Below are positions 8,837-18,765 of a stretch of 40,052 nt of DNA, in pieces. A program made the position numbers and the translations under genes. The stretch is taken from NCBI GenBank assembly GCA_030601705.1, contig JAUWBM010000013.1:1-40052 (forward strand), given 5' to 3'. This stretch comes from Thermoplasmatota archaeon (lineage in GTDB: Archaea > Thermoplasmatota > E2 > DHVEG-1). The first letter of the stretch is position 1, and every line of letters starts with the position of its first letter. Under the pieces are notes generated by a model. The model did not search any database, had not been told where the DNA came from, and saw nothing but the letters and a program-made list of their open reading frames with translations.

Positions 8837-10124
8837 ACGTATCCCCCCATGTTTTCCATGTTATTTCTTTATGTTTTTTACCATGTTCATCTCTGTTAAA
8901 TTTGTATTTATATTCTTTTTCAGAGCTGCCTATGAACCAAGTTTCATATTTGAATTAACACCTTTTTATATTTTATCAGGATTAAATAATTTGCAGTTGC
9001 TGGTTTTATCTTTTATTGTGATCGTTTTTGATACCTTTCTTCATGTGAAGATCACGAGAAGGAATCTCATGTACTCTTTCCTGCCGACAGCGGTAATGCT
9101 ATGTGGCTTAGGATTAGCAATTATTACGAGGGAAATGACCGTTTCAAATCTTTTTCATTACCTTATATTTGGTTGTTTATTAGTTGTTGTTCTTATAGAT
9201 CATAAGCACTTTTTGGAGTTTTCAGAGATGCTTGTTTCTACTGAAAAAGAATCGATTGAAACTGAAATTTTAAAAGAAAAACCTGTTATTGTAAAACCGC
9301 AACCTAAAGTCATGAAAGCTTCAACTGACCACAAACTCTCTCGTTCATCTTTTTCTTTTATAAATCATCTATTTTTATTAGCTGAAAAAGCTAAAAAAAC
9401 GACCGGCAAAATTACAAGAAAAGTTAAAATTAAATCTATTAAACAACCTAAAATAGCATCCATTAAAGTTGAAAATGCAGATAAAGACAATGATAAAAGT
9501 GTCGATGAAAAAGTGTTGATATTTAAGGAAAATTTTTCTAAACTTGAGGCTAAAACCAGAAATAGACTACAAAGAGCGCAAGATATTTTAAATGAATTTG
9601 AAAGAAGAACAAAAAAATTAAGACACTTAGAAGAGGAGATCGAAAAGAGAAGAAAGAACCTAGCAGAACAAGAGAGGATTTTCAAGGATCAATTAATTTC
9701 TTCTGTTGGTATAAAAAGTAGTTACAATTTATCTTCTATGTCGAAGGATAAAGTTGTTTCTGATGTTCATATGGATAAGGAAAGTAAAGAAGATCAGAAA
9801 GTTCTTGATGGAATAAATGATTGTGCTGCAATTATTCAAAGAGGCATCTTGAAACAAGTCAACAATTCTTTTGCAGAGTTGATCGGTTTTGATACTGAAA
9901 AGCTTAGGAATAAAAGTTTGTTTAATTTTATTGCACCTGAGGGACTTGTAGATCTTGAGAAATATTATCTAGGTAGATTAAAAGGAAGCGATAAATATAC
10001 CTACGAAACTGTTTTTTCAACTAAAGACAATAGCAAGATAATAGTAGAGGTAAGTATTAAACCAACTACTTATAATGGTAAGAAAGCTGAAATTGCAATT
10101 ATTAAAGAACTGAAAAATAAATAA
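8823..10124 (+). CDS. Multi-TM N-terminus + coiled coil + C-terminal PAS-like sensor protein (D)
   Basis: About 4 hydrophobic helices in the first 140 aa, heptad-rich KE segment, then a PAS-like segment (INDCAAIIQRGILKQVNNSFAELIGFDTEKLRNKSLFNFIAPEG…VSIKPTTYNGKKAEIAIIKEL). Overlaps the C gene end. Confidence 0.75.
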   Translation: MKKDRRIPPCFPCYFFMFFTMFISVKFVFIFFFRAAYEPSFIFELTPFYILSGLNNLQLLVLSFIVIVFDTFLHVKITRRNLMYSFLPTAVMLCGLGLAIITREMTVSNLFHYLIFGCLLVVVLIDHKHFLEFSEMLVSTEKESIETEILKEKPVIVKPQPKVMKASTDHKLSRSSFSFINHLFLLAEKAKKTTGKITRKVKIKSIKQPKIASIKVENADKDNDKSVDEKVLIFKENFSKLEAKTRNRLQRAQDILNEFERRTKKLRHLEEEIEKRRKNLAEQERIFKDQLISSVGIKSSYNLSSMSKDKVVSDVHMDKESKEDQKVLDGINDCAAIIQRGILKQVNNSFAELIGFDTEKLRNKSLFNFIAPEGLVDLEKYYLGRLKGSDKYTYETVFSTKDNSKIIVEVSIKPTTYNGKKAEIAIIKELKNK

Positions 10125-10153
10125 AAAAAGAAAAAGGGATTTTGCGGTATTTT

Positions 10154-11041
10154 TTACGATAGATTTACAATTCTTTTTGAGAACACTGCAGGTGCAGTTG
10201 TATCGTATTGGGCCATTATCCCTATTTCTGGTGTCAATGTACCTTCTACCGATTCTCTTGGTGGTAATCCACCCTGGCCAGTCATGATAGCACTAAGGTT
10301 TACAATAATGATTATTCGATCTCCGCTGTTCATACCATTTGTGTTAACGACCGACGAATCGGGATCATGAATTACGATGACACCAAATTTTATTGAGCTC
10401 GTGTTATCTAATATCGTGTAGCTTGATCCTGATGTTATCGGTGTCTCAAAGACACTTTTGTTGTCAGTATTTACATTTTGTACGAGAGATTCATTTAAGG
10501 TAAGAATCGTTAGATTGTCATATAGGACTGATAAAGTACATAAGCTTAGATCTATATCTTTTGAACCTGCTCGAGGCCGTACAGTGAGTGCGATATATTC
10601 AATTTTTGTTTTATTTACATTTGTGTATCCTGTTATTGATTCAATTGATACCCCTGCTGAAACTTCTCGAATGGTTGCTGTCCCCACGGTTCTCGCTCTT
10701 GACTGCAATGTTTCACTGGTAGTAATCAGTACACTCGCGGCAACTGCTGCGATTAAAACCATGGCGATGAAAACAATAAGAGTCCCAATACCAACCATTG
10801 CTTCTTCTTCAACTTTAATTTTTCTTTTTTCTATTCTTCTTTTATTTCCTGGTTTTATTGCAATGACAGTACTTATTCTAAGACATCCCAATCCTTGATT
10901 AGAATTAATTAAAATAAAACCATCTTTGTAGTCAACATCTTCAAGGATGCCGGTAACGACACTAGCTCTTTCTTCTCCGGGTTCTTTGGTGACGACTTTA
11001 CAGTATTTTCCAACCAGCCTTTCCAAATATTTCTTTTCCAT
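10154..11041 (-). CDS. Archaellin-family protein with ~80-aa N-terminal Sm/LSm-like extension
   Basis: AMVGIGTLIVFIAMVLIAAVAASVLI is the archaellin N-terminal helix; preceded by VGKYCKVVTKEPGEERASVVTGILEDVDYKDGFILINSNQGLGCLRISTVIAIKP, which resembles an Sm fold. ATG preceded by GGTGG. Confidence 0.85.
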   Translation of the reverse strand: MEKKYLERLVGKYCKVVTKEPGEERASVVTGILEDVDYKDGFILINSNQGLGCLRISTVIAIKPGNKRRIEKRKIKVEEEAMVGIGTLIVFIAMVLIAAVAASVLITTSETLQSRARTVGTATIREVSAGVSIESITGYTNVNKTKIEYIALTVRPRAGSKDIDLSLCTLSVLYDNLTILTLNESLVQNVNTDNKSVFETPITSGSSYTILDNTSSIKFGVIVIHDPDSSVVNTNGMNSGDRIIIIVNLSAIMTGQGGLPPRESVEGTLTPEIGIMAQYDTTAPAVFSKRIVNLS

Positions 11042-11375
11042 TTTTTACCACCTTCATTTCCTTCATTTCCATGCGATTTAACAGCATGGTAATAGTTTTC
11101 ATGTATATTGTTCTCAAGTAACACTATATAAAGCTTGTCCGGTAGAAAATCAGACTGTAAAAATTACAAAACGGCATTTTCCCGCCCAAAAAACAACATC
11201 ATATCTAAACACACTGAATTACAAAAAACAGACTGATATCGCTCAACTATGAAAATTTTGTATAAAAACGATGTTGATTTTCTCCTGATTTTTAAATATA
11301 TAATAGGTAACAATTGTATAATAAGATTTATATATTATTCTTAATGAAGTAAATATTGAAATTAATAGTGATAAA

Positions 11376-11999
11376 ATGAATAAAGAAGGAGCTACAGGAA
11401 TTGCAACTGCCATACTGCTAATTAGCTTTATCTTGATAGCTGCAACTGTTGCATCTGTTTTGACAGACAACTCAAGTGACATATCGGAACAGGATTTAGA
11501 AAAGATGGTGGATGATATTGTTGATGAGATCTCTACATACATACAAATAAAAGATGTAATGGGTAAATTTTATTCTATTGAAGGTGAATCACGAATTCAA
11601 AAAATTGCTGTATTGATAAAACCTCTTTTTTCTGTTGATATGGATGTATCAGAATTAATGATAAAACTATGTAACGGAGAACAAATAAAAATGCTATATT
11701 ATGGTGGACAAGCAGAATTTATCGGCACAAATTCATTATTCGAACATCCAATATGGAATAATATGGATTGTGATAGCTTTAGTTTTGTTGTAGTTCTTGA
11801 TAAAGATAAATCTTTAGTTGATTATAATACTATAGATGACAGTACCGATATGACATACATTATAATCAAGCTATCAGAAAATTTTGCTATGAAAAAAGGA
11901 AATACCATGACTATAACTTTTCTTCTAGGGAAAGGGACAACGAGAACAATAGAAGTGAAAGCTCCGTTACCTATGAAACAAATAGTTTCTCTTGAATAG
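11376..11999 (+). CDS. Divergent archaellin/type IV pilin-like protein
   Basis: Short leader MNKEGATGIATAILLISFILIAATVASVL; SD GTGAT-AAA-ATG; TATA-like TTTATATATT upstream. Confidence 0.7.
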   Translation: MNKEGATGIATAILLISFILIAATVASVLTDNSSDISEQDLEKMVDDIVDEISTYIQIKDVMGKFYSIEGESRIQKIAVLIKPLFSVDMDVSELMIKLCNGEQIKMLYYGGQAEFIGTNSLFEHPIWNNMDCDSFSFVVVLDKDKSLVDYNTIDDSTDMTYIIIKLSENFAMKKGNTMTITFLLGKGTTRTIEVKAPLPMKQIVSLE

Positions 12000-12005
12000 C
12001 ACTGC

Positions 12006-13253
12006 TCATTCCAATTCTTCTTTTAATTTTTTTGTTTTAAGGTCATTGTCTACTAGCTTTTTATCGATTTCATTATAAATTCTCAAATTATCCTTCCAAA
12101 GTATATTCTCTTCACCATCAGTTTCTTGTCCAAGTTCTGATTCCGCCTGATTTTTTTGTTCCAGCTGATATTGTAATTGCTCCAAGAGATTATCTTTATT
12201 GCAAAGTGTGCTAGTAATGGATTCTAGATTTTCACGATCCTGTTTTAACTCTTTTTGTAATTGTGATATGACGTTCGTCCTTTGAATTAGCTCTTGATTG
12301 TTTTGATCTAGCTGTTTTTTCATTTCTTCAGCAGTTTTTGTCTTTTCCATGCACATTGTCTGTTTTTCTGTTATCTGGCCGCTCATTTGAGCTATGATTG
12401 AATTTTTTGTGTCTAGGGCTTCATTCAATGTTTCTGTCTCTTGTTGCTCCGTTTCTAGTTCAAATTGACTTCGAATTAACTCCGTTTTCATCTGTTTGAT
12501 TTCAATGTTTCTACTTTCTAATCGGTTCTTTAGCATACTGAGCTCATTTTCTTTTAATCTCATCTCATCTCGTTTTGCTTCTAACTCAACGTTAAACCAA
12601 TTTAATGCAGAGTTACTTGCCTTTAGTTCTTTCTTCAATTCCTCGTGTTCTATTTCTTGTGATCCAATATCCGTGTTATTTATGTCGATATCTTCAAGTA
12701 TTTTTTTCAACTCAGATTGTAATTGAATTGTCTCATTTTGTATATCTCTAAATTGTTGTTTTATAAGATTTATTTCCTCATCCCTTCTTCCAAAATCTTT
12801 CTTACTTCTTTCTAGTTTAATTGGCAACTGAGATTTTTCAATTTCTTTATTTTCAAATTGTTGATTAATCGAGCTCAATTCTTTATGCTTGTTTTCTAAT
12901 TCTGATCTGGCTGATCGTAATTCTTCATTCTTTGCTTCCATCTCTTTTTGTTTTTGTTCTAGCTCTGTTTGTAGTCTCTCGACAGCTCCGGTTGTTTCTA
13001 CAAATACTGTCTGTCTTTCTGCTAGCTGTCCTTTAAGGTCTTCAATTATCCTGTTTCTTGTTTCTAAGTCTGTATTCAATGATTCTATTTCCTCCTGTTT
13101 ATTATTCAATTCTAAATGTATCTGACTAATCTCCTGTACTTTATTCCCCAACTCTGATTCTCTATTTTTTAGTTCAATTATTATTTTTTCAAGTTCATCA
13201 TTTTTAAATTCTTCCATTACACTACCATCCTTTGTGTAATTATTGTTCATCAT
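12006..13253 (-). CDS. Long coiled-coil protein
   Basis: Continuous heptad-like E/K/L/Q-rich sequence of ~400 aa, no TM segment. Start may be the internal ATG (MEEFKNDELEK). Confidence 0.7.
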   Translation of the reverse strand: MMNNNYTKDGSVMEEFKNDELEKIIIELKNRESELGNKVQEISQIHLELNNKQEEIESLNTDLETRNRIIEDLKGQLAERQTVFVETTGAVERLQTELEQKQKEMEAKNEELRSARSELENKHKELSSINQQFENKEIEKSQLPIKLERSKKDFGRRDEEINLIKQQFRDIQNETIQLQSELKKILEDIDINNTDIGSQEIEHEELKKELKASNSALNWFNVELEAKRDEMRLKENELSMLKNRLESRNIEIKQMKTELIRSQFELETEQQETETLNEALDTKNSIIAQMSGQITEKQTMCMEKTKTAEEMKKQLDQNNQELIQRTNVISQLQKELKQDRENLESITSTLCNKDNLLEQLQYQLEQKNQAESELGQETDGEENILWKDNLRIYNEIDKKLVDNDLKTKKLKEELE

Positions 13254-13785
13254 GTATTACCCCTCAACCTTGGTATACATGATAATGTTGGTATAGAAAT
13301 GCGTGATTATTATGCGGAAACATACTATTGGCCCTTTTTAATTTTTCGTCTATCCGACCATTCAGCAGCTATTACCCTCTAGATTTCCTAAACAATCACA
13401 AAAGATACATTAAAGAAAGATACATTTTGATGCACGTCGATTTTTTGATAAAAAATATCTTGTCGATAGATTATGGAATTGTGGAAGGAATAAAAAAACT
13501 CTCGGCATAGTCCTCAGTTGCCTATTAGAAGGATTTTATCCATTCCAGATGGGAATACTGTGTGGTCTGTAGCGTAGCGTAAAACCTGCAGAGGAAAAAG
13601 CCGTCTGTCTTTTTCTTAGTTCTTCATTTTTTCTAAAATACCGAAGATATTTTGTGCTATGCCCTGAAATACTTTTCATAACTATGGCTCTAGTTCTCAA
13701 AAATAGGGATAAAAAATGAATATTTTTCACTTCTCTTTCTCCATTCTGCTAGTTTCTTCCTCCGTTTTAGTGGAATCTTTCCTTA

Positions 13786-13926
13786 CTGTAATGTCAAGTA
13801 AGATTGGTAACATTTTCCTAAGGAGCAAAGGTATTACCTTACATTTTGAAAACAAAGTGATTCTCTACTGTTTTTAACAAATTAAGCCTTGACGTATGAT
13901 GTTACCAATCTTGGTTGACTTTACAG
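13786..13926. repeat. MITE-like element: ~29-bp imperfect terminal inverted repeats
   Basis: TGTAATGTCAAGTAAGATTGGTAACATT (13787-13814) versus the reverse complement of GATGTTACCAATCTTGGTTGACTTTACA (13898-13925): 24 of 28 match. Confidence 0.65.
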
Positions 13927-14017
13927 ATCTGAATAAATTTTAAACCCGAAATGTTGATCGAGATAGGCTTCATTTTTGAGCTTCTGTTTGCTTTAAAATA
14001 TTGTGCTAGTACTTGAA

Positions 14018-16930
14018 CTATTGCCTGCCTTCATTGATTGGTTCATATGGGTTGAATGCCGGGTCTGCAAATAATATGTATTCTTGATATGAAGTATATT
14101 TGTTCTTCATCATTGGCTCAGGTTGACTTCTTGCCGTACTCTGGAATGATTGGTGTATTTCATAATCTGCCGTAGGGTCTCCAGTACTAACTAAAGGTGG
14201 TGACCACCACACAAGCCAATCTTTTTCAGCGTGTAAATAACCATTTTTAGCATTTCTTAATGCAAGTCCAACGCTGCAATCTTTTTCTTTAAGATTTTCA
14301 CACACATCGTTATATATTTTATATCCAAAGTGAGGATCTGGATAAATTCCGTTTCTAGCATCTGATTTTGCCTTTATATAGGCCCTTAGAACTGAGAAAC
14401 CAGTATCATAAACTCCATTCTTGGGTTCAAGATATCCACCAGCAATATTTGATGTTGTAGATGCCGCAACAAGTGCTGCTACACCAGAGTGTAAAACTGC
14501 TTGTCCAACACTATTCTTTGGGTATAGACCATCTATTTTACCACAGATGCAACTCTCAATCCAATAAAACGATGGACCCATTTTCATATCCGCACATGAT
14601 CTAGTACTATAATCGCCAAGATCACTGAAACTTGATCCAGGACCTATGAAACCACCCATGAAAATTGGTAGGGTTTGTTCTAATAGTTTTCTTACTAATA
14701 TATTGCCAAAACCAGATGCAACCAATCTTGTAGCAGCCATTCCAAATAGATGCTGACTACCATGACCATTAGCCCATACGAAATTACTAGACTCCATGAG
14801 TTCTCCGCCTTTGGCAACATTTTCACCCACTAGGTCTCTAACTAGATGTTGACGGAAAAATATTTTATTTAGAAGTGTTAATTGTTTAATTTCATCTAGA
14901 GCTTGTTCAGAAAATCCCACTCTTTGAGCTTCTTCCTCCCAGGCTTCTTCTACTTCAAATCCGAGTGGTTTTGCAACTAGTTCTTTAGTTCGTTCACCCG
15001 CCATTTCAGAACAACCCGTAAAGTATTTAATTGGTTCTCCATGCCTAACAATTCCAAGAATTTCTCCAAATAATAAATATCTGAGTGGTGGTTTTCTAAA
15101 GTCACACCCGCCACCCATTGCTAATCCAAATGTATCTTTCCAATTACCTAATTCATTAATAATTTCATCGTAAAATACAGTTCGAGCAATTTGAGCACTT
15201 GCATCCTGTGAATCATAGCCAGTTATTCTACCAACGATATTTTCTTGGAATGGAAATTCAGAATAGACGTCATTTGCTTCATTTGACCAGTCACCGTCTA
15301 TTGGATCAATATTTCCATAAAGAACATCGCTTGGAGTTCCAGAACCATAGTAATACTGACCCTCCTCAACGTCAACTATCTGATTATAGTTGTCATAATA
15401 ATATTGGGGTATCATAACTGCACCACCAACAAGTGCAATGTTAATTGGATTATTTTTGTAATGCTCACGTAATTGTTTTATATCTCTCTCATCCTCAAGA
15501 TCAATCCTAGCAATTTTTGCAAGAAGATCATTCAAAGGATCATGGATTTCCTCAATTACATGTTCATTTGATTCTTTAATTAGACCAATATTTCTAAGAG
15601 CAGTATATGGACCAGGTAACGTTTCACCATTATCCGTTATTACATGATCATCAGCAGTAAAAGCAAATTCTGGTTTAGCAAAAATGATACCTTGTCGATA
15701 TGCAGTTAAATATGGAGCCATAGTGGAAAGCCCCTTCATCAATGCATAAGCCGGTTCCTCTAGCTTTTCAATAACAACATTAGCAGATGCTCTTCCTTCT
15801 TTTTTAGTAAGCCAAGTTCCAGATGCGTAAATAGAATATTCTGCGCCACCTCGATCATATAAAACATTTTCCGTGTAAACTATATCCCTTATAACTTTAC
15901 CGTTAGAATCTCTTATTGCTACGCCACCAGTTCTTGTTGAGCCTGTGTATATCTCATAATTTTGTCTACCAGGATGTTCATTTTCATCATCTATTCCAAT
16001 ATTAAAACTAACAGAATCCCCGAATTCATCAACATCTTCACAATCAAGATTTTCTCCTGTAAACTTCACGAGAGCATATTTATAATCATTTGGGATTTTA
16101 AAAGTGCCAACCAATGAAGAGCCTTTGACCATGGAAGGAACTGCAGTAGCTAGTTGAGTCATAGATCGTGTTGTCATTGTAACTGGGCCAAAATGTTTTT
16201 CTGTACGATCTAAAACTTTAGGTGGCCAGGCGTCTATTGGATTTGTTAAAGTGATGTAATCAATAGTGCCAAACTTTTCCATTAGAAGCTTGATGGTAGC
16301 ATTAACAATTTGTTTAACATTTTCAAATCTCAAAACACTTCCATAGCCATCGATATTTTGACCGCAAACCAACGTCTTTTTCACTCCAAGCTCATTAAGA
16401 ACTTCTCTTACGTTGGGATTTAATTCATCCGCGATTATTACAGGGATACTAAGATATGATGCTAATGGTGTAGCAACTACTCCTAGGTTATAACCAGACT
16501 CATTATTTTCAATAAGAAGGACGGCATCGCTTTCAATCCAGTATTTTTTTGCAATTTCTAAGGACCATTCTTCTGCAGAGTTAGTATCGTCAATGAATTC
16601 ATTTACTGTTATGCCAATTTGTTCTTCTGCCCGTTCAACTGATTCGGAAGGATTATCAAAATTTTTTATATATAAAGGTATAACTTCTTGTTCTCCAACA
16701 TCATTGTAATGAACCCCCAGCGGTGTAGCAATTAATGCATAAAACGGATCTGAATCGGATACAGCAATTGCATCCGGTATATCTGAAAAACTGCTAGAAA
16801 TGTAAAAAAACTCGTCTATCAAGGAAGCACTTGCCATTGTATCTGCAGGCTTCCAAGTATATATTCCAATCGATGCGACAACAAGTATCAAAACTCCAAT
16901 TATTACTATTAATTTATCATTCTTATTCAT
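14018..16930 (-). CDS. Membrane-anchored C25 (gingipain-like) cysteine peptidase with N-terminal cell-wall-binding-repeat-2-like region
   Basis: N-terminal TM; SDAVLLIENNESGYNLGVVATPLASYLSIPVIIADELNPNVREVLNELGVKKTLVCG resembles CW_binding_2; WANGHGSQH and WIESCICGKID match the C25 His (GHG) and Cys (CxxGx[FI]) motifs. Confidence 0.75.
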   Translation of the reverse strand: MNKNDKLIVIIGVLILVVASIGIYTWKPADTMASASLIDEFFYISSSFSDIPDAIAVSDSDPFYALIATPLGVHYNDVGEQEVIPLYIKNFDNPSESVERAEEQIGITVNEFIDDTNSAEEWSLEIAKKYWIESDAVLLIENNESGYNLGVVATPLASYLSIPVIIADELNPNVREVLNELGVKKTLVCGQNIDGYGSVLRFENVKQIVNATIKLLMEKFGTIDYITLTNPIDAWPPKVLDRTEKHFGPVTMTTRSMTQLATAVPSMVKGSSLVGTFKIPNDYKYALVKFTGENLDCEDVDEFGDSVSFNIGIDDENEHPGRQNYEIYTGSTRTGGVAIRDSNGKVIRDIVYTENVLYDRGGAEYSIYASGTWLTKKEGRASANVVIEKLEEPAYALMKGLSTMAPYLTAYRQGIIFAKPEFAFTADDHVITDNGETLPGPYTALRNIGLIKESNEHVIEEIHDPLNDLLAKIARIDLEDERDIKQLREHYKNNPINIALVGGAVMIPQYYYDNYNQIVDVEEGQYYYGSGTPSDVLYGNIDPIDGDWSNEANDVYSEFPFQENIVGRITGYDSQDASAQIARTVFYDEIINELGNWKDTFGLAMGGGCDFRKPPLRYLLFGEILGIVRHGEPIKYFTGCSEMAGERTKELVAKPLGFEVEEAWEEEAQRVGFSEQALDEIKQLTLLNKIFFRQHLVRDLVGENVAKGGELMESSNFVWANGHGSQHLFGMAATRLVASGFGNILVRKLLEQTLPIFMGGFIGPGSSFSDLGDYSTRSCADMKMGPSFYWIESCICGKIDGLYPKNSVGQAVLHSGVAALVAASTTSNIAGGYLEPKNGVYDTGFSVLRAYIKAKSDARNGIYPDPHFGYKIYNDVCENLKEKDCSVGLALRNAKNGYLHAEKDWLVWWSPPLVSTGDPTADYEIHQSFQSTARSQPEPMMKNKYTSYQEYILFADPAFNPYEPINEGRQ

Positions 16931-17167
16931 AATTTATCCCCAGATACGTGTAGTTACTTCTAATCTATTCTAGTATATTTGTATCTTTCTATATAATATT
17001 TTCTATTATATATTTTTCAGCGCAATTTCTATTATTTTCTTAGTTTCTATACAAAAGAAAAAATAAATATTATAAAATCAATGAAAACTTCCACAAAAAT
17101 TTGAAAAAGACTGGGAATACTTTTAAAAAGCAAGCCTTACATTACAACAAAAAAGGAGAAAACAAAT

Positions 17168-17533
17168 ATGGTTGGAGAAGAAATGTCCCCACAACTTCAG
17201 GATCAAATAAACAGATTCCAACAGTTAAAAGCACAAGTTCAAATGATTGTACAACAACGTCAACAAATTGAATTACAGTTAAGAGAAACCGAAGAAGCGT
17301 TGAAAGAATTAGAAAAAACTGCTGCAGGAACACCTATCTATAAAAGCATAGGTGCAATACTTATAAAAACAAAAGCAAAAAGCGATATTAAAAAAGAGTT
17401 GATGTCAAGCAAAGAATCTCTAGAATTAAGAAAGACTACATTAGAAAAACAAGAAGGTAGAAGTCAGGAAAAATTAAACGAATTACAAAGTAAGATTCAA
17501 AACGCTTTCAACCTTGTGGGCAAGGAAGCTTGA
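17168..17533 (+). CDS. pfdB: Prefoldin subunit beta
   Basis: LQDQINRFQQLKAQVQMIVQQRQQIELQLRETEEALKELEK…AGTPIYKSIGAILIK is characteristic; SD GGAG upstream. Confidence 0.93.
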   Translation: MVGEEMSPQLQDQINRFQQLKAQVQMIVQQRQQIELQLRETEEALKELEKTAAGTPIYKSIGAILIKTKAKSDIKKELMSSKESLELRKTTLEKQEGRSQEKLNELQSKIQNAFNLVGKEA

Positions 17534-17820
17534 TGTTAAAAAAGAGAAACATATCTGTATATTCTGATTTCAAAACTGGTTTTTTTTGTAAATTCTTTTT
17601 ACTTTTAGGCACAATCCTTCTAATCTTTTATATTATTCAATGGGCAATTCCTTTAACTATCATTAACGAAGATGTATCGGGAATTATTCTTGCTTTCTCA
17701 ATATTGCTTTTAGGGGCAGGAATCATTGCATATTTTTTCAATTACCAATTTGCAAAGTTAGCAGAAATTGCCGATGAAATTGAACGTGGAGATGAATCAG
17801 AAAATCTTGAAAAAAAGTGA
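17530..17820 (+). CDS. Small two-TM membrane protein
   Basis: Overlaps the prefoldin stop codon; two hydrophobic helices. Confidence 0.65.
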   Translation: MMLKKRNISVYSDFKTGFFCKFFLLLGTILLIFYIIQWAIPLTIINEDVSGIILAFSILLLGAGIIAYFFNYQFAKLAEIADEIERGDESENLEKK

Positions 17821-17842
17821 TAAGTAAAGTAAAATTGATATT

Positions 17843-18754
17843 TTATTTTCCAAATCTTCTTTTCCTATTCTGATACGTTTTTATTGCCTTAAGAAAATCT
17901 CTTTTTTGGAATGCTGGCCAGTAAACATCAGAGAAATAGAGTTCCGAGTATGCAAGTTGCCAGAGGAGAAAGTTAGATATTCGTTCTTCTCCAGAGGTCC
18001 TCAGTATGAGATCGGGATCTGGCATGCCATTTGTGTAAAGGTATGATGATACTGTTGATTGGGAGATATCTTTTACCTCTAGTTTGCCTTTTTTAACATC
18101 ATCAGCAATTTGTTGTATTGCCTCAACAATTTCTTCCCTCCCACCATATGCCAGTGCGATGTTAAAAAAATAGTTATCATATATTTTTGTCGAGTTAACG
18201 ATTTCATTTGCAGATTGTCTAATGTCTTCAGGCAGAGATTCAAGATCCCCTATTACTCGTACTCTCACCTTGTTTTTATGAATTCGCGAATTTTTTGCAG
18301 CCCTATCTAATTCTTGTTTACACAGATCCATCAATGTTGAAACTTCATCAGTGCTCCTATTAAAATTCTCTGTAGAAAATGCATAGACTGTTAGTATGTT
18401 GATTCCTAATTCAAAACACCAATCTAGAACATCTTCTATCCTATCTCTTCCAAAAAGATGACCTGCATTTGGAGATAGGCCAAGACTTTTTGCGAAACGA
18501 CGGTTTCCATCCATTATCACAGCAACATGCCCTGGGACAGGATACTGTTTTATTTCTTCGATAAGTTTGTAATCTCTAAACTCGCTAATATTTTTTGTAA
18601 AATATTTGTAAATGTTAGATTGATATATCGCCATCAATATTTTTTGTCCTATATTGCTCTTAATCGCATATCTTTCAATCTCATCAAATTTTTTTACTGC
18701 AATGGTTCTTAAGGATGGTTTTTTAGAACTTATTGTACTGCCCCATTTTGTCAA
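17843..18754 (-). CDS. uppS: Cis-prenyltransferase (undecaprenyl diphosphate synthase family)
   Basis: [17 protein letters not shown]…[59 protein letters not shown]. Exact start uncertain (TTG at 18754 or internal). Confidence 0.93.
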   Translation of the reverse strand: MTKWGSTISSKKPSLRTIAVKKFDEIERYAIKSNIGQKILMAIYQSNIYKYFTKNISEFRDYKLIEEIKQYPVPGHVAVIMDGNRRFAKSLGLSPNAGHLFGRDRIEDVLDWCFELGINILTVYAFSTENFNRSTDEVSTLMDLCKQELDRAAKNSRIHKNKVRVRVIGDLESLPEDIRQSANEIVNSTKIYDNYFFNIALAYGGREEIVEAIQQIADDVKKGKLEVKDISQSTVSSYLYTNGMPDPDLILRTSGEERISNFLLWQLAYSELYFSDVYWPAFQKRDFLKAIKTYQNRKRRFGK

Positions 18755-18765
18755 ATACTTTTTTA

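Noticed and set aside
13536-13730. 64-aa ORF (…FSSAGFTLRYRPHSIPIWNG) as possible transposase remnant near the MITE-like element
   Set aside because: Too short and without recognisable motifs; no support from the sequence alone.
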